Of a stretch of DNA of 64,000 nucleotides, positions 30,552 through 41,975 are shown in pieces. Under the pieces are notes generated by a model that worked only from the letters and a program-made list of their open reading frames with translations, was not told the DNA's origin and ran no database searches. Origin of the DNA: Bradysia coprophila (Eukaryota; Arthropoda; Insecta; Diptera; Sciaridae); NCBI RefSeq assembly GCF_014529535.1, contig NW_023503409.1, positions 5,394,390-5,458,389 of the forward strand, given 5' to 3'. Numbering within the stretch: the first letter of the stretch is position 1; each line of letters begins with the position of its first letter. The position numbers and the translations under genes are program-made.

Positions 30552-33500
30552 ATGGCGTCTAAGTTCGATGAAGCTCTGAACAGAACAGACATTGATTTAA
30601 CAACAGTTAATGCAATTGTGGGTTCGCTAGAAACACAATTAGTTACATCGTCTGCAAGTGTGCAACACCAACAAATTCATTTTACCAGTGCAAATCAACA
30701 ATTTAATAATAATAATAGTGCAATAGTGTCAAATGGAGGCCCCATTTCGACCTCCTCACAAAAACATCATGGAGTTTCGAATGGTGAAATATCATCGTAC
30801 AGTGCTTTAAACAATAATCGTGTCGTAAACAGTTTAGACGTTAAACCGAATAATAATAATTTAAGTGATACAACACCAACATCGGCCCCATTACTAGTTG
30901 GCACAACAACAGTGGCCTCAAATGGCAATAATAAAATTAGTGCACAAAATAATAACACATTTGCTTCTAATTCGATTGTGGCCGTAACCTCTCAACAATA
31001 TCAAACGTCACATCAGCAGCAAGCTCAGCTTCAGCCAAACCAATCACCATCGACAATAATGTCCAAAAATAATGAGCCCGTCAAATTAGTCTATCCGAGT
31101 CAGACTGGTGTTTCTCAGCCAGCCGTCATCAATATGAACAGCAATCGAGTGACATTCACCAGTCAATCAATACCGAATGGAACAATAAATCTATCAACAT
31201 TGACGACACAACAACAACAGGGGATAATTCAAACATCATCAACTGGAATGACATCAGTCGGTGGTAATGCATCCGGATTAAAAACGACAGCACCCCAACA
31301 ACAACAGCAACAACCAACATTGGTTATTCAGAAACAGGTATGGGTCACACTTGTCGCAACATTTTTTATATTTCGAAAATAAAAAAAAATTGTCTGAGAG
31401 TCAAAAGTGCCAGCTATTCGATAACCTCGACATGAATTTGTCAATTTATTTCGTGGTACATAACTAACGACATTTGTGCGTTGATATCATCGACTTCCAT
31501 TGTGGAAATTGTGTGTTAATTGCAATCGAACCAAAAATTGAACGTGAAATAGTGTGTGTCGAATGCAAACATTCGAGTTATGTGATGTCATTTTCGATAT
31601 ACATTTTCTACCGCAACTCCATTTCAACTTCCGATAACCGTAAACAACCTGTTGGCCTAGCGACGAAAGGTGATTAGCCCGTCTTCTGATCACATTCGAG
31701 CATTTTATCCAAAATCGGAATTGAGGTTGTCATCCACTGTATTCTCAATCATCGATATCCGTTCTAGAATTGGAAAAAATTGATTCTAATCAAATCGCCA
31801 CAGATTGTTTTCGGTTTTTGTTTTTTTTTTTTGTTTTCGCTCACTGATGTTATACTCCACACACAGTCATTATATAAATGTTTTATTGTTTTCTCTGCCG
31901 TTGCTGTGTCGCGACTGTGGCTGAGATTCGAACGTAACCAGAGAGTGTGCGCGCATAGTCGAAATAGTTACATTATCAGCCGAAGTACATAGAAAAAACC
32001 CCTTTTTGTCTGTCGAATTGCTTAACAAGTTTATGCAAGTAGAGTCAATGTCAATGTTGTGTGCTATATGCACTTTCTTTTAGATTTTTTTTGTTTGTTT
32101 GTTTGTTTTCGTTTCATTTATTGTTGTTATTCACCAACTAGCGGAATGTGTCACAGAGATATAAAAGGCGCGAAATATTTTTTTTATTGTCACAGATGTT
32201 AGTGCTCTCTATTTCGATTTCCGAAATTGTTAATTATCCCCTCCTTGTATTAGAATAGAACTTGTCGTACGATCATATTGATTTTGTGGTCGATTTTATT
32301 GGGATCGTGACTCCTTTCGATACCTTTCGAATAATGTCATAAATAAATTTCATAATCCTCCTATTGACACGAATATTGTCTGATGAAAGGAACGATACGG
32401 CTCTGAGCACCTACTAAAGGCTTACTTCCATTTTTCTTACCATTACAAATTTTGTAGAATTCGTAACTTGACACTTACCACCTTAATGCTGAGAGTGGTC
32501 CATACGATTCATAACTTTTAAAGTAACAACTGTCAAGTTATGAATTCTTAAATTTATGAGCCCAGTGCGCCGATTCTCGAAACATTCGTAACTTTAAGAA
32601 TTCAAAATTTGACAGTTCTAATGGGACTTTATGCATGCAACTGTCAAGTTTCGAATTCTTAGCGTTCCGAACGCTATGAGAATCTACGCCCAGGGCCTCA
32701 ATTCTCATACGTTCGTAACGTGACAGTTCTAACGGGATTTTATACATGCAACTGTCAAGTTACGGATACTTGGAGTTACGAAGGCATGACAATTGATGCC
32801 TTGACAGTTGCGTGTATACAATCCCATAAGAACTGTCAAGTTACGAATTCTTAAAGTTACGAACGGAATAAGAATCTACGCCCTGAGATATTTGTTTTAG
32901 AACATTTAACGGCTTGTCACAGTTCTCTACAAAATCGCTTACGACACTCTAATGTTTGTTGATAAGCTTCACGAAGTGTGAACCCCAATTGTAGTTTTAT
33001 GTCCTATTTTCCCGACGTTACTGGAACAGTTTTTGAAATTTAACGAATGAATGCAACGTTACTTCGCTGTTCCATTTGACTTAGTTCAGTTTTTCTTTTA
33101 TCATTTCAGGGAACAAATCAAAATATGACGATGATGCCTGGCGTCCAAATAGTGAATATGAGACCATCAACACCAACAGCACCGACCCAACAAAAAACAG
33201 TTGCAACCGTATCACCTCGTGTTGTAATTGGTAGTTCACATATGGTCGGAGCACGTCCGGGACAAGCAAATTCGGTAAGAGATACTATGCTAAACGGTTG
33301 TTACCATCTAATTCATCTCGATTTCGTTTATAGATAACACTAAGTCAACTGCAAAACATACAAGCGACTGGTCCGCCCGGTCAGGCGATTCTACTCAAAA
33401 CGGAAAATGGGCAATTTCAATTGTTGCGTGTCGGTCCATCGCCCGTTGTGCCAGGTCAACAAAATTTAGCCAATCAGAATCAAACGATTCGTTTACAAAC

Positions 33501-36500
33501 TGTACCAGCTGTAAGTAGATTTACCGGACCACCGTTAGCACTCAGAAAAACAATTGTTACACAGCAACAGGTGAAAGCGAAGGCAAATGTAAATGAAAAT
33601 CAATTGAAAATTCAATAATAATTACTCGATATTGTCCTTAATTTCATTGTCAATTTTTTTTGTAATTATTTTTTTTCTTTCGATTGTAATTTTCGGTTGG
33701 AACGATTTCAACATTGTGTTGGATGTCATTTTTGGTTGTTCTTTTACTGAAGTGAAAATATTCCGATTTTGAGTAAACGAATTTGCATGAACTTTAAAAT
33801 CCTTATTTGGTTGGTACATGCGATATACGAGGCTCGTAATGGTTGATTTTCGTAACAGCAGATTAGTGACACACATACACATTCGGAAGGCATAGCCGTT
33901 GCACTAAATCGACCATTACACAAACCGTATCGGACGTTGTGATCTTTTTGTTGTTGACGAAAATCGAATCAATTTTGATTTTGAGAAACTAAGAAAATGA
34001 TTTTCATTTCTGCTATAAGTTGCACGTACATTATAAACATATTGAACGTATTACGAATAGTTTTGTTTTTCATTTTGCCTGGATAATTTTGCATCCTACA
34101 GAACAATTGGACTTTTTCTTTTATTTCGAGCTGTGTTTCCTTTCAGATTTTTAATTTAATTGTAGCGTCTCTTGACTTTTGTTTTCAATCGAAAACATCG
34201 ACGGTTTTTGATTTTTGATTTTTAATTTTTCTTATTTTTTTCTTACTCGAAAGCAGCAACAATCACAGACGATTGTGTCATCAGCCGCTGCCACCAGTAT
34301 AGTTGTAAATTCAGTAACACATACGGCACCGATACAAGCGACACAACCTAGTGTAGCAACGCCACCGGTCGCATCCGTAGCACCAGTACCTTCGAATGCC
34401 ACTCCAGCTAATCAAGTAAGGAAGTGTACAAAAAATTTGATATTTAAGTTTACGACCGGACATCATTCTTTATGTTAACATAATTATCGAGATAGCTTTG
34501 ATAGCTCAGAACTTTGAATATCTTATTGAAAGATTTAAAGGCAAATAGTTTAAAGTACTATCAAATTTTCGCTTTTATTCATAGTCATAGTATTGTGTCA
34601 ATCCGCTCGATTAAAGTTTTTCGAGCCTTTCAGTTATGATACATGGTTGGTATTTAAAAGAATTTAAACTTTCATGCTTATAGCCTCAAGCTTCTGAATT
34701 CACCGAATTCTATTCTTACTATATGATACATATGAACAGTTGACAAAAGAGATTCATCATACACGTACACTGCAAAGATTCAATTGCGATTTCAGTTCTT
34801 TCTTCTTCTTTTTCTCTGACTTCTAGCCTAATGTATGTCAGATAAAAGTTACTTGCACGTACAGTGAAATGGATAAGAGTGGTAATTGTGATAAAGAACA
34901 ACATTGTGAACAAGTTTCAAAATTCCTCCTAAGTGATCCAGTTAAAAACTCCAGTCAAAAGAATGTGTAAAGGGGTGTCATCAAAGTCAAAGACTTGGAG
35001 TTTCATGTCCAAAGTGAAGAAGAAAGTTGTTTAATTGTTTCACGCCTAGGTCGCAGTTTTAATGAGATTCAACAAAATAATTTGTTCGCCGTAGCTTGAA
35101 TTTTGAATACTAATAATGGTAATGATGTTACGGTAGAAAAGTATGCCGGATTATTTAACGTTGCTACGATTATCCCGTTTTTTTTTTGTATTACTTCCAT
35201 TGGAGACACATTAAAATTGATTCGTTGTAATCATCGATCTGATCGTAATTTTAAACTCAAAACTATTTTCAGCAAAATACCAAAGAGAAATGCAGAAAAT
35301 TCTTAGCTAATTTATTGGAACTGTCGAGTCGAGAACCAAAACCAGTAGAAAAGAATGTGAGAACGCTCATACAAGAGTTGATTGATGCGAATGTAGAGCC
35401 TGAAGAATTTTGCGATCGCCTTGAACGTTTGCTGAACGCTAGTCCACAACCATGTCTAATAGGATTTTTAAAGGTTCGTTCTTTTCGCCGGACAACAGAA
35501 TCTTCTTTACGCTAACACCACTCGCTTCGTTTACAGAAAAGTTTGCCGCTATTGAGACAATCGCTGGTAACGAAGGAATTAGTTATCGAAGGAATCAGAC
35601 CACCACCTCACCATATTGCATTTACTGGTACTTTAACACCCAATATTCCAGTAAGTTGAATCTTGAATCGAATTTTAAGTTTCGATCGACATTGTCACGA
35701 CAACTGGCCGTTTCCGTTTCATTAGGCTCAAGTTCGACCAATTGGACAAGCGATAACATCCACTGGACAGGCACAGGTCCGAATGGTTCAACAAATTCAA
35801 AGACCAATTGGCCAAACAACAATAACACGACACACAGCCCCCGTTCGAATACACGGACCAATTGTGAACACAACCACAAATCAACGAATCAACAATGCAA
35901 CCACAATTTCGCAAATTCGACCCAGCACGACGACGATTGTGCAAACTACAAATATGCAACAAAATATACCGGCCTTACAACCAGTTAGTGCTCCAATCAG
36001 CGGGTTTACGCCTGGCGGCGCTCAAGTAATTTGTTCAGTTTTAAGGTCAGGTCGATTCATGTTTCAATGATTCAAATTTCCTAGATTCGACCTCCTCCTA
36101 TCGTCGGTGTGGCTCGGGCGCCTGCTGGTTTGCAGATACGTCAAGCAACGGCAACCACAATCAGACAACAAGTAGCCCAGCCAAAAAATGCACCAGCCGT
36201 CACACATATGAAAGTTGGATCAACGCAAATCAAACAGATCACAGCGAATTCAAGTGGACCAGCAAGTAGTAATGCCAGTTTAACACCGACTACTCCAACA
36301 CCTACTGGGAAAGCCTTAACTGTAAAAACGCCAGTTACATCTCAAGCCTCATCCAAAGCAACCACAAAAGATAAAGACAAAAAAGCCGCTTCATCGTCAT
36401 TCTATCAGAACTCTATGTCGTCAATGTCTTCGTCAATGTATGGCGATGATGATATCAACGATGTTGCGGCTATGGGTGGCGTAAATCTAGCCGAAGAATC

Positions 36501-37450
36501 GCAACGCATTTTAGGCTCTACCGAATTGATTGGTACGCAAATAAGATCCTGCAAAGACGAAGTATTTTTACATTTGCCAGCGTTGCAACAACGAATTCGT
36601 AACATTGTTGCTAAACATGGATTGGAGGAGCCGAGTAATGAAGTCAATGTACTGATATCACATGCGACCCAAGAAAGGCTGAAAAATATCGTTGAAAAAC
36701 TGGCTGTGATTGCTGAACATAGAATTGATATAATTAAGGTGAGCTCGTTGCTAGTGTAATGATCGAATCAAATCTAAAATTTATTGCTTGTATCGTAGGT
36801 GGACCCACGTTATGAAGTAACAAAGGACGTTCGTGGGCAAATAAAATTTTTAGAAGAATTGGATAAAGCCGAGCAAAAGCGGCATGAGGAACAAGAACGG
36901 GAAATGCTGATGCGAGCAGCCAAATCTAGATCGAAAACGGAAGATCCGGAACAGGCGAAACTGAAAGCAAAGGTTAGTTTTAGTTTATGTGGAAGTGACA
37001 TGTCAAGGTTATGAAGTTCCTTGAGATTTTGTTATGTGACGCAACGGGACAGTTGCAGTTTTTCTTTTGCCGTCTTGCTCACCTCTGTTTCACGTTGTTT
37101 CAGGCGAAGGAAATGCAAAGAGCAGAAATGGAGGAATTGAGGCAAAGAGATGCTAATTTAACAGCGTTACAAGCAATTGGACCGAGAAAAAAGCCCCGAT
37201 TAGAAGGTGACACGACCACAACGTCAACGGTACGTAAAATTCTTCAATCGATCGTCTCTAGGTTCTGTATGTAACAATTTTACCCTTTCTACACTAGACT
37301 GGTGCAACTGGCTCTGGCACAACCGGCAATCCACCCGCTCCACTTCGACCGCGCATCAAGCGTGTCAATCTGAAAGATATGATTTTCTACCTGGAACAGG
37401 AACGAGAAACGTGTAGAAGTTCTATGTTGTACAAAGCATATCTCAAGTGA
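30552..37450 (+). CDS. Taf4: Transcription initiation factor TFIID subunit 4 (TAF4), eleven exons
   Basis: Exons 30552-31337, 33110-33274, 33334-33570 (or donor at 33510), 34257-34415 (or from 34254), 35273-35473, 35537-35650, 35726-36025, 36085-36738, 36799-36972, 37104-37229 and 37298-37450; every junction is GT-AG and phase 0; 1022 residues. TAF4 is a core TFIID subunit that pairs with TAF12. The N-terminal half is Gln/Asn/Thr/Ser-rich and low in complexity, as in fly TAF4. The TAFH (NHR1) domain is about residues 450-520 (CRKFLANLLELSSREPKPVE, NVRTLIQELIDANVEPEEFC). The C-terminal histone-fold region starts about residue 785 (NLAEESQRILGSTELI) and runs through DPRYEVTKDVRGQIKFLEEL and a charged helix to the conserved end (RIKRVNLKDMIFYLEQERE). 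The low-complexity exon 1 makes exact limits of splice variants uncertain. Confidence 0.93.
31338..33109 (+). other. TAF4 intron 1
   Basis: 1.77 kb intron, GTATGG...TCATTTCAG. No nested gene seen. Contains the inverted-repeat cluster at 32455-32890. Confidence 0.6.
32455..32890. repeat. Cluster of CAACTGTCAAGTTACGAATT repeats
   Basis: At least five copies, in both orientations, of a unit containing GTAACTTGACAGTT, a TGGGATTTTATACATGCAAC or reverse complement, AATTCTTAAAGTTACGAA and ATAAGAATCTACGCCC. One related unit is at 44820-44960. Neighbouring units form inverted pairs (for example 32710-32870). Confidence 0.65.
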
Positions 37451-38702
37451 TTGATAGTACTGGTATCTTCAGGGATACTAATGTTGATTGTGGGTAAAGT
37501 GCTGCTTATGCGTTTCCCGTCGAACGGGTATGATTTAATGAATTATTGTTTGTAATTCGATTTCGAATACGGTTATGGTCGAATTAATTGTTTAACTTCC
37601 TTTTATTTTTATAAATCAATTTTGAAAAGAGAATCACGAAAATAGTTACACAAAACACAACGACCAAAATGGACGCTTTGATTTATCGAGCTCTAGACTA
37701 TGTTTATTTTGCGCATCGAAATATGACGTAAATGAATATTGAAAATGTGTTTTTGTTCTTTTCTCCCCTCTTCGATTAACGCTAAAATGCATAATGTATG
37801 CTGTGCTGTGATGATGTGAATTAATCATATAAAAATAAAATCAAAGAATTGCAAGAGACAACAATATTGATTGAAAATGAAGGAACAATGAGTGTACAGC
37901 AACTAGACCATTTTCATGGTTTAATAAAACAAAAAGATGAAAATAAGAAAAATGAAAAAAAATTACAAAAAAACTCCCCCAATTATGTAATCTAATCAAC
38001 TTCTATTCTGAACAGTGTTATTGAAAAATATAATTAAATAACAAGAAAATGCAGAAGTTTTTATAGTTTTTAAAAATAATAAAAAAAAGTAAAATCTAAA
38101 ACATAGTTTAACTAGAGTAATTTTGTATTCAAATAAAAATGGAAGACGAAAGAAAAAAAAATGAAAATCAGAAAACGTTAAGGAAAACAAATTTAAAAAG
38201 AAAATTAATTTAACTAAAAAATAAAAAAAACAAAAAATTTGTTTCAAAAAATGAGAAAAAAAACATTAAAAACTAAAAATACAATTTATTGATTTGAATT
38301 ATAATTTATATGTTGTTTGTAAGTGAAAAAAAAAGTAAATAAAAAATGAGAAGTAAAAAAGAATAAAAACAAATGCAAAAGCAACAAAAAATTTGTATAA
38401 AAAATAAAAAGTTTCTGTTTTTTTCCTTAGTTATACGATTACGATTAAAAAAAGAAATTGCGAAGTTTAGAAAAAGAGAAAAGAAAAAATATTTTTTATT
38501 AGATAAATTGGTTGGGCAATTCGTAATGTCAGTTGTTTTTATTATTGAAATATTGGCAGACACCTCGCTACAAGAACCTCAGCTTCTGACTCAATGTCAC
38601 GATTTCTCATTGATTTTTCAGCGACAAATCCGACGACACAAGTAAAGAACTTGTTTTAGACTAACGTTCTGTAAGGAAATAGGTGTTTCATATGAGAAGA
38701 AA
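37451..38702. other. TAF4 3' flank with a long A-rich tract
   Basis: The TAF4 3' UTR begins here; candidate AATAAA signals at about 37835 and 37923. From about 37850 to 38480 the plus strand is extremely A-rich with very little C, in long runs broken by G and T; no gene is supported, and the frames called across it are composition artefacts. Confidence 0.5.
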
Positions 38703-38818
38703 ATAATGCCTTACAAGACATGCTTTGCCAGATCAGCTACTGATAAAAGTCAGACAATTTCTTTTTTCGTTTTAATGTGGAACATCATATAAAGGCAAGA
38801 TGTACAAAATCATAAATC
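38703..38818 (+). repeat. Dispersed repeat, copy 2 (copy 1 at 625-755)
   Basis: AATAATGCCTTACAAGACAT, AAAAGTCAGACAATTTCTTT and CATATAAAGGCAAGATGTAC match the copy next to sulfite oxidase in order and orientation. Confidence 0.6.
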
Positions 38819-38884
38819 AGGCATGAGAAAGTTCGCTTTTGGCAGCGCCGTTGCAGAAATAGTTATTTATGACATCGGGTGTAT

Positions 38885-38990
38885 TTTTTAGTGCTTTATT
38901 AAGCTCCAGGTGTGTAATTATGACACGAGGTCGAAGGCCGTGCGACATAATACACATCGTGAGCCTAATAAAGTACATTGCACCGAGATA
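38885..38990. repeat. Hairpin element with GGCCTTCGACCTCG apex
   Basis: GTGCTTTATTAAGCTC and GGTGTGTAATTATG pair with CATAATACACATCG and GAGCCTAATAAAGTAC. The apex ACGAGGTCGAAGGCCGTGC is a variant of the shared hairpin loop. Confidence 0.65.
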
Positions 38991-39032
38991 CACATAACAC
39001 ATTTTTGGGCCATCCAAATTTCTTAGCTTTTT

Positions 39033-40063
39033 AGACCCGTACGAAGTACTGGGGTCTTATAGGTTTACGCATACGTTTGTAACACGTCGAATTGGACTCC
39101 CTGAGTAAGGGGAAACCTATTGTGGTTGTCCAGAGATGCCAAATCAGCAAGAAATGTCCGTCTGTCCGTCCGTCTGTCTGTCTGCACGATAACTTGGTTA
39201 AAACGCATCCGATTTTTAAAATTCTTTTTTTCCCCGTTTGGTAATGTCAAAAGACAGGCTAAGTTCGAAGATGAGTGATTTTGGATCGACCCCTCCCGAG
39301 CTGTGGCCCAATAAGTGCTTTACGGTTTTTCGAAGATATCTCCGGACATTTAAACGTTAAACTTGTAAGTGATACGTCAAATAAAAGGTATTTACAATAC
39401 CGATCGACAAAAAAAAAGTTTATGGAAATCGGATGACCGACCCGTGAGTTAGACCCCTTGGTGTGAAACAGGCACAGGGCAGCAAGCAGTTTTTGCTTGT
39501 AGGTCGGTTAAATTTGAACATATTTCGTCTGTTTTAGCTTTATTAGATAGGTATTGACCGTACCAGTTTATGAAATTATGTTCTCCGGAGCGTGAGCTAG
39601 GTCTCTTGGAGTGAGCTCTTATCTGGCTACTCGGCCGTACAGTGAACGTGGAGTATTTTGTCAATATCTCGAGTAAATTTTGACCAAATTTCATGAATTT
39701 TTTTTGTTTGAAAGGTATTAACAAATGTAAAGCGTCGGTACTATTTCCGGTCTCCTAACAAAATGGCTGCCGGCGGCCATATTGGATTTTATTAAAAGTG
39801 ATATAAAGTGGGAAAAATGATGCTTAGAGAGTTTCTGTTAACATGGAAATAATGTGTTAAGTGTGAGAGGTTTCAGGGATTCCATATATGGACATCTATA
39901 TATACCTATATACAGCTATATTGAGCTATATACAGGCATATAGAGCTATATAATAGCATATTCCTCTGTGAAGTGTTTATTTGCAGTGAAATATAGGTAA
40001 ATATAGCGGTATATAGCTGTTTAAATAGGAATTTATGAAATTTGACTTCGTACGGGGCTGTCT
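39033..40063. mobile_element. Non-coding element with CCCGTACGAAGT terminal inverted repeats
   Basis: Left end AGACCCGTACGAAGTAC and right end GACTTCGTACGGGGCT are inverted copies. The interior has a GTCTGTCC-type short tandem (39155-39184) and a run of ATATAGCTATA-like words (39890-40020). No transposase frame. A related left end lies alone at 41941-41975. The superfamily is not clear to me. Confidence 0.55.
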
Positions 40064-40262
40064 ATATTGACTCCGGCAATTTAATTGTATATGATAACAA
40101 GGCAAAGAGTGGATAATGTAAGTGATTTAAAAGGAAGAATAGTTTTTCAGCAGAGAAGAAAATGAAGTAAGAAAAATGAAGAGTTTCACATTAAAGGCTT
40201 TTGATACGAATAGGTGTTTCGTACGGGTCGGCGTTAGCTATGTTTTTTATTCATTTCGTATA

Positions 40263-40492
40263 CAGTCAAAGGCAGTCAATTTTCAGCATAAATTTGCTTC
40301 AGCTGTTTTTCAGCTGATCCACACACACAATCAAAACTGGTTTTCCTTGTTCATACGGTTGAAGCTGCTACACGCACGCGCATGATAGTGGTAAAACCGT
40401 ATAAAGACGTATAAACGGTTGTGATTGTTTGTATGGATCAGCTGAAAAACAGCTGAAGCTAATTTATGCTGAAAATTGACTGCCTTTGACTG
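40263..40492. mobile_element. TA-flanked MITE, 230 bp
   Basis: Begins CAGTCAAAGGCAGTCAATTT and ends AAATTGACTGCCTTTGACTG-type (AAAATTGACTGCCTTTGACTG is the exact partner apart from length). Flanked by TA at 40261-40262 and 40493-40494. Inner arms also pair (CAGCTGTTTTTCAGCTGATC / GATCAGCTGAAAAACAGCTG). Consistent with a Tc1/mariner-type non-autonomous element. Confidence 0.75.
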
Positions 40493-40506
40493 TAATGATA
40501 ATTAAT

Positions 40507-41190
40507 TTACAAATAAAATATTTCGCTCAAATCTCTCGTGGGTGGGATTGTTCCCAAAATTGAAGCTACATTTCCTTTCTGAATGGCGATGCTGATTCTT
40601 TGAATCAAATACGATGTAGCTCGCTTTTCACCAGTAGCATCAGTAATTTTACTTCCAATACTTTTTATCAAATCCATTCCAAGCTTTCATATGACCCCTG
40701 ATATTTCAGTAGCAATAGGAATGAAAATGAAATGATGGGCCAAATTCGAATGACTGATTTTTTTCCTCTCGACTTGTTTCGCTACATAACCGACATGATT
40801 GGATGATCCATTCAGATACGAAGGCGCAAAAGTGTCCCTGCATTAAAAATCCCACAGCAGTGACCTCCCTCTCGCCCATGGGATTAGAGTCATTCCGTCT
40901 GGAAGTTTTCCATCTGGCCGAGAACTTGACGGCACTTGACCTGATTTCAATAGCAATATTACGATGCATCCAATTTTTAAGTTGGTAGCGTAAAGCGGCA
41001 TTCCATTTGAGTTTAATGAGTTCCAAAATTCAACTGGATATTTGGTGGCATCATCATCTTTGACTGTTGTGTCGATCGATCGATAACATGTCGGTTGTTC
41101 TGACAATTTTTCCAGAAGCCGGAAGTTAATTTCATTCGCCCGATCATTTTTCGGAGATAAGATTGCTCATTCATATAGCCATTTTGAATT
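40507..41190 (-). pseudogene. Helitron helicase remnant fused to a retroelement C-terminus
   Basis: On the minus strand, 41166-41000 reads AILSPKNDRANEINFRLLEK, then DDDATKYPVEFWNSLNSNG and MPLYATNLKIGCIVILL, which I recognise as the C-terminal PIF1-type helicase part of Helitron Rep/Hel proteins. A frameshift lies just upstream (GYMNE / AILSPK). Downstream, in the same frame, comes KLPDGMTLIPWARGRSLLWD, a stop, CRDTFAPSYL, then IPIATEISGVI, a stop, and DATGEKRATSYLIQRISIAI and GNVASILGTIPP. That series is the C-terminal signature of mobile-element reverse transcriptase-type proteins as I remember them. The two parts normally belong to different elements, so this is either two overlapping insertions or a captured fusion. 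In-frame stops show that it is dead. Confidence 0.7.
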
Positions 41191-41284
41191 TTTGTAATTG
41201 TTGGACAGGTTCGGAATAGTATATTGTTTTTCATATGTTCTTCATGGACATGAAACAGAAATATAACAATAAAGACATCTGGAT

Positions 41285-41391
41285 GACTAAATGCAGAAAG
41301 GGTACATGTCCAAATCTAAACACAGAATGAATAGATTTTTCTATTCATTCTACTTTTAGATTTGGACATTTCCCCTTTCTGCATTTAGTGA
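41285..41391. repeat. Hairpin MITE
   Basis: ACTAAATGCAGAAAGGG and TGTCCAAATCTAAA pair with TTTAGATTTGGACA and CCCTTTCTGCATTTAGT, around GAATGAATAG / CTATTCATTC. Confidence 0.75.
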
Positions 41392-41459
41392 TTCCTAGAA
41401 TGTCAAAAACCTACTCCATTGCAAGGTTACCGAGGAACAGATTTCATCTAAGCGAACAT

Positions 41460-41740
41460 CGGCTAACATCTCTGCCGTGGAACCTCCTAAGAAAATAAAG
41501 AAATATCACAATGCACAAAGTGCCAACAGCTGGGCCACCCCAAAAATTTCTGCACTAGGAAACCAATCTGTGTTAAATGTGCAGGAAGGCGTCCAACAAA
41601 CATTTGTACCAAAAAGCGAAATACAACTCCAAAATGTGCCAACAAGAAGGACATACAGCTAACTACAAGAAATGTCCAATCTACCAGAAAAAGATAAAAA
41701 GTCAAAATCAACCAGCAAAAACAGTTTGAAAAAATTATAT
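41460..41740 (+). pseudogene. Jockey-type retrotransposon gag remnant
   Basis: From 41506 the plus strand reads SQCTKCQQLGHPKNFCTRKP, ICVKCAGRRPTNICTKK and TTPKCANKK; after a frameshift it continues GHTANYKKCPIYQKK. The first block is a CCHC zinc knuckle (CTKC....H....C), and the order of the zinc knuckles plus the ANYKxCP motif is that of ORF1/gag proteins of Jockey-clade non-LTR retrotransposons. The frameshift near 41655 and lack of the rest of the element show it is a fragment. Confidence 0.75.
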
Positions 41741-41940
41741 ATCTCAGAAACCCCCCGTACAATCGGTTTTAATTTTTATTGGCAAATGATCAGGGAATAG
41801 TCCTCTACCATAAACAGCAATAACATTTTAGGTACAGTCACTTTCAACTAAAAAAATATTTAATAGAAGCTCACCGTGAATTGTTAAATACGATGAGCTT
41901 AAAAATGTCCATACCTGATTATGTCGTGCACATGAAACTT

Positions 41941-41975
41941 TTAGCGCCGTACGAAATACAAAGGGTCTCATAGGA
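41941..41975 (+). repeat. Isolated left end of the CCCGTACGAAGT element
   Basis: TTAGCGCCGTACGAAATACA then AAGGGTCTCATAGG parallels TTAGACCCGTACGAAGTACT then GGGGTCTTATAGG at 39031. No right end was found nearby. Confidence 0.45.

Noticed and set aside
32455-32890. CRISPR-like array
   Set aside because: Units alternate in orientation, spacers are not uniform and the setting is an animal intron.
35452-35988. 178-codon frame and antisense frames over TAF4 exons 6-7
   Set aside because: The TAF4 frame matches the family and has exact splice sites; these are alternative-frame shadows through the Thr/Asn-rich part.
38373-38645. Lys-rich frame in the A-rich tract
   Set aside because: Composition artefact of poly-A runs.
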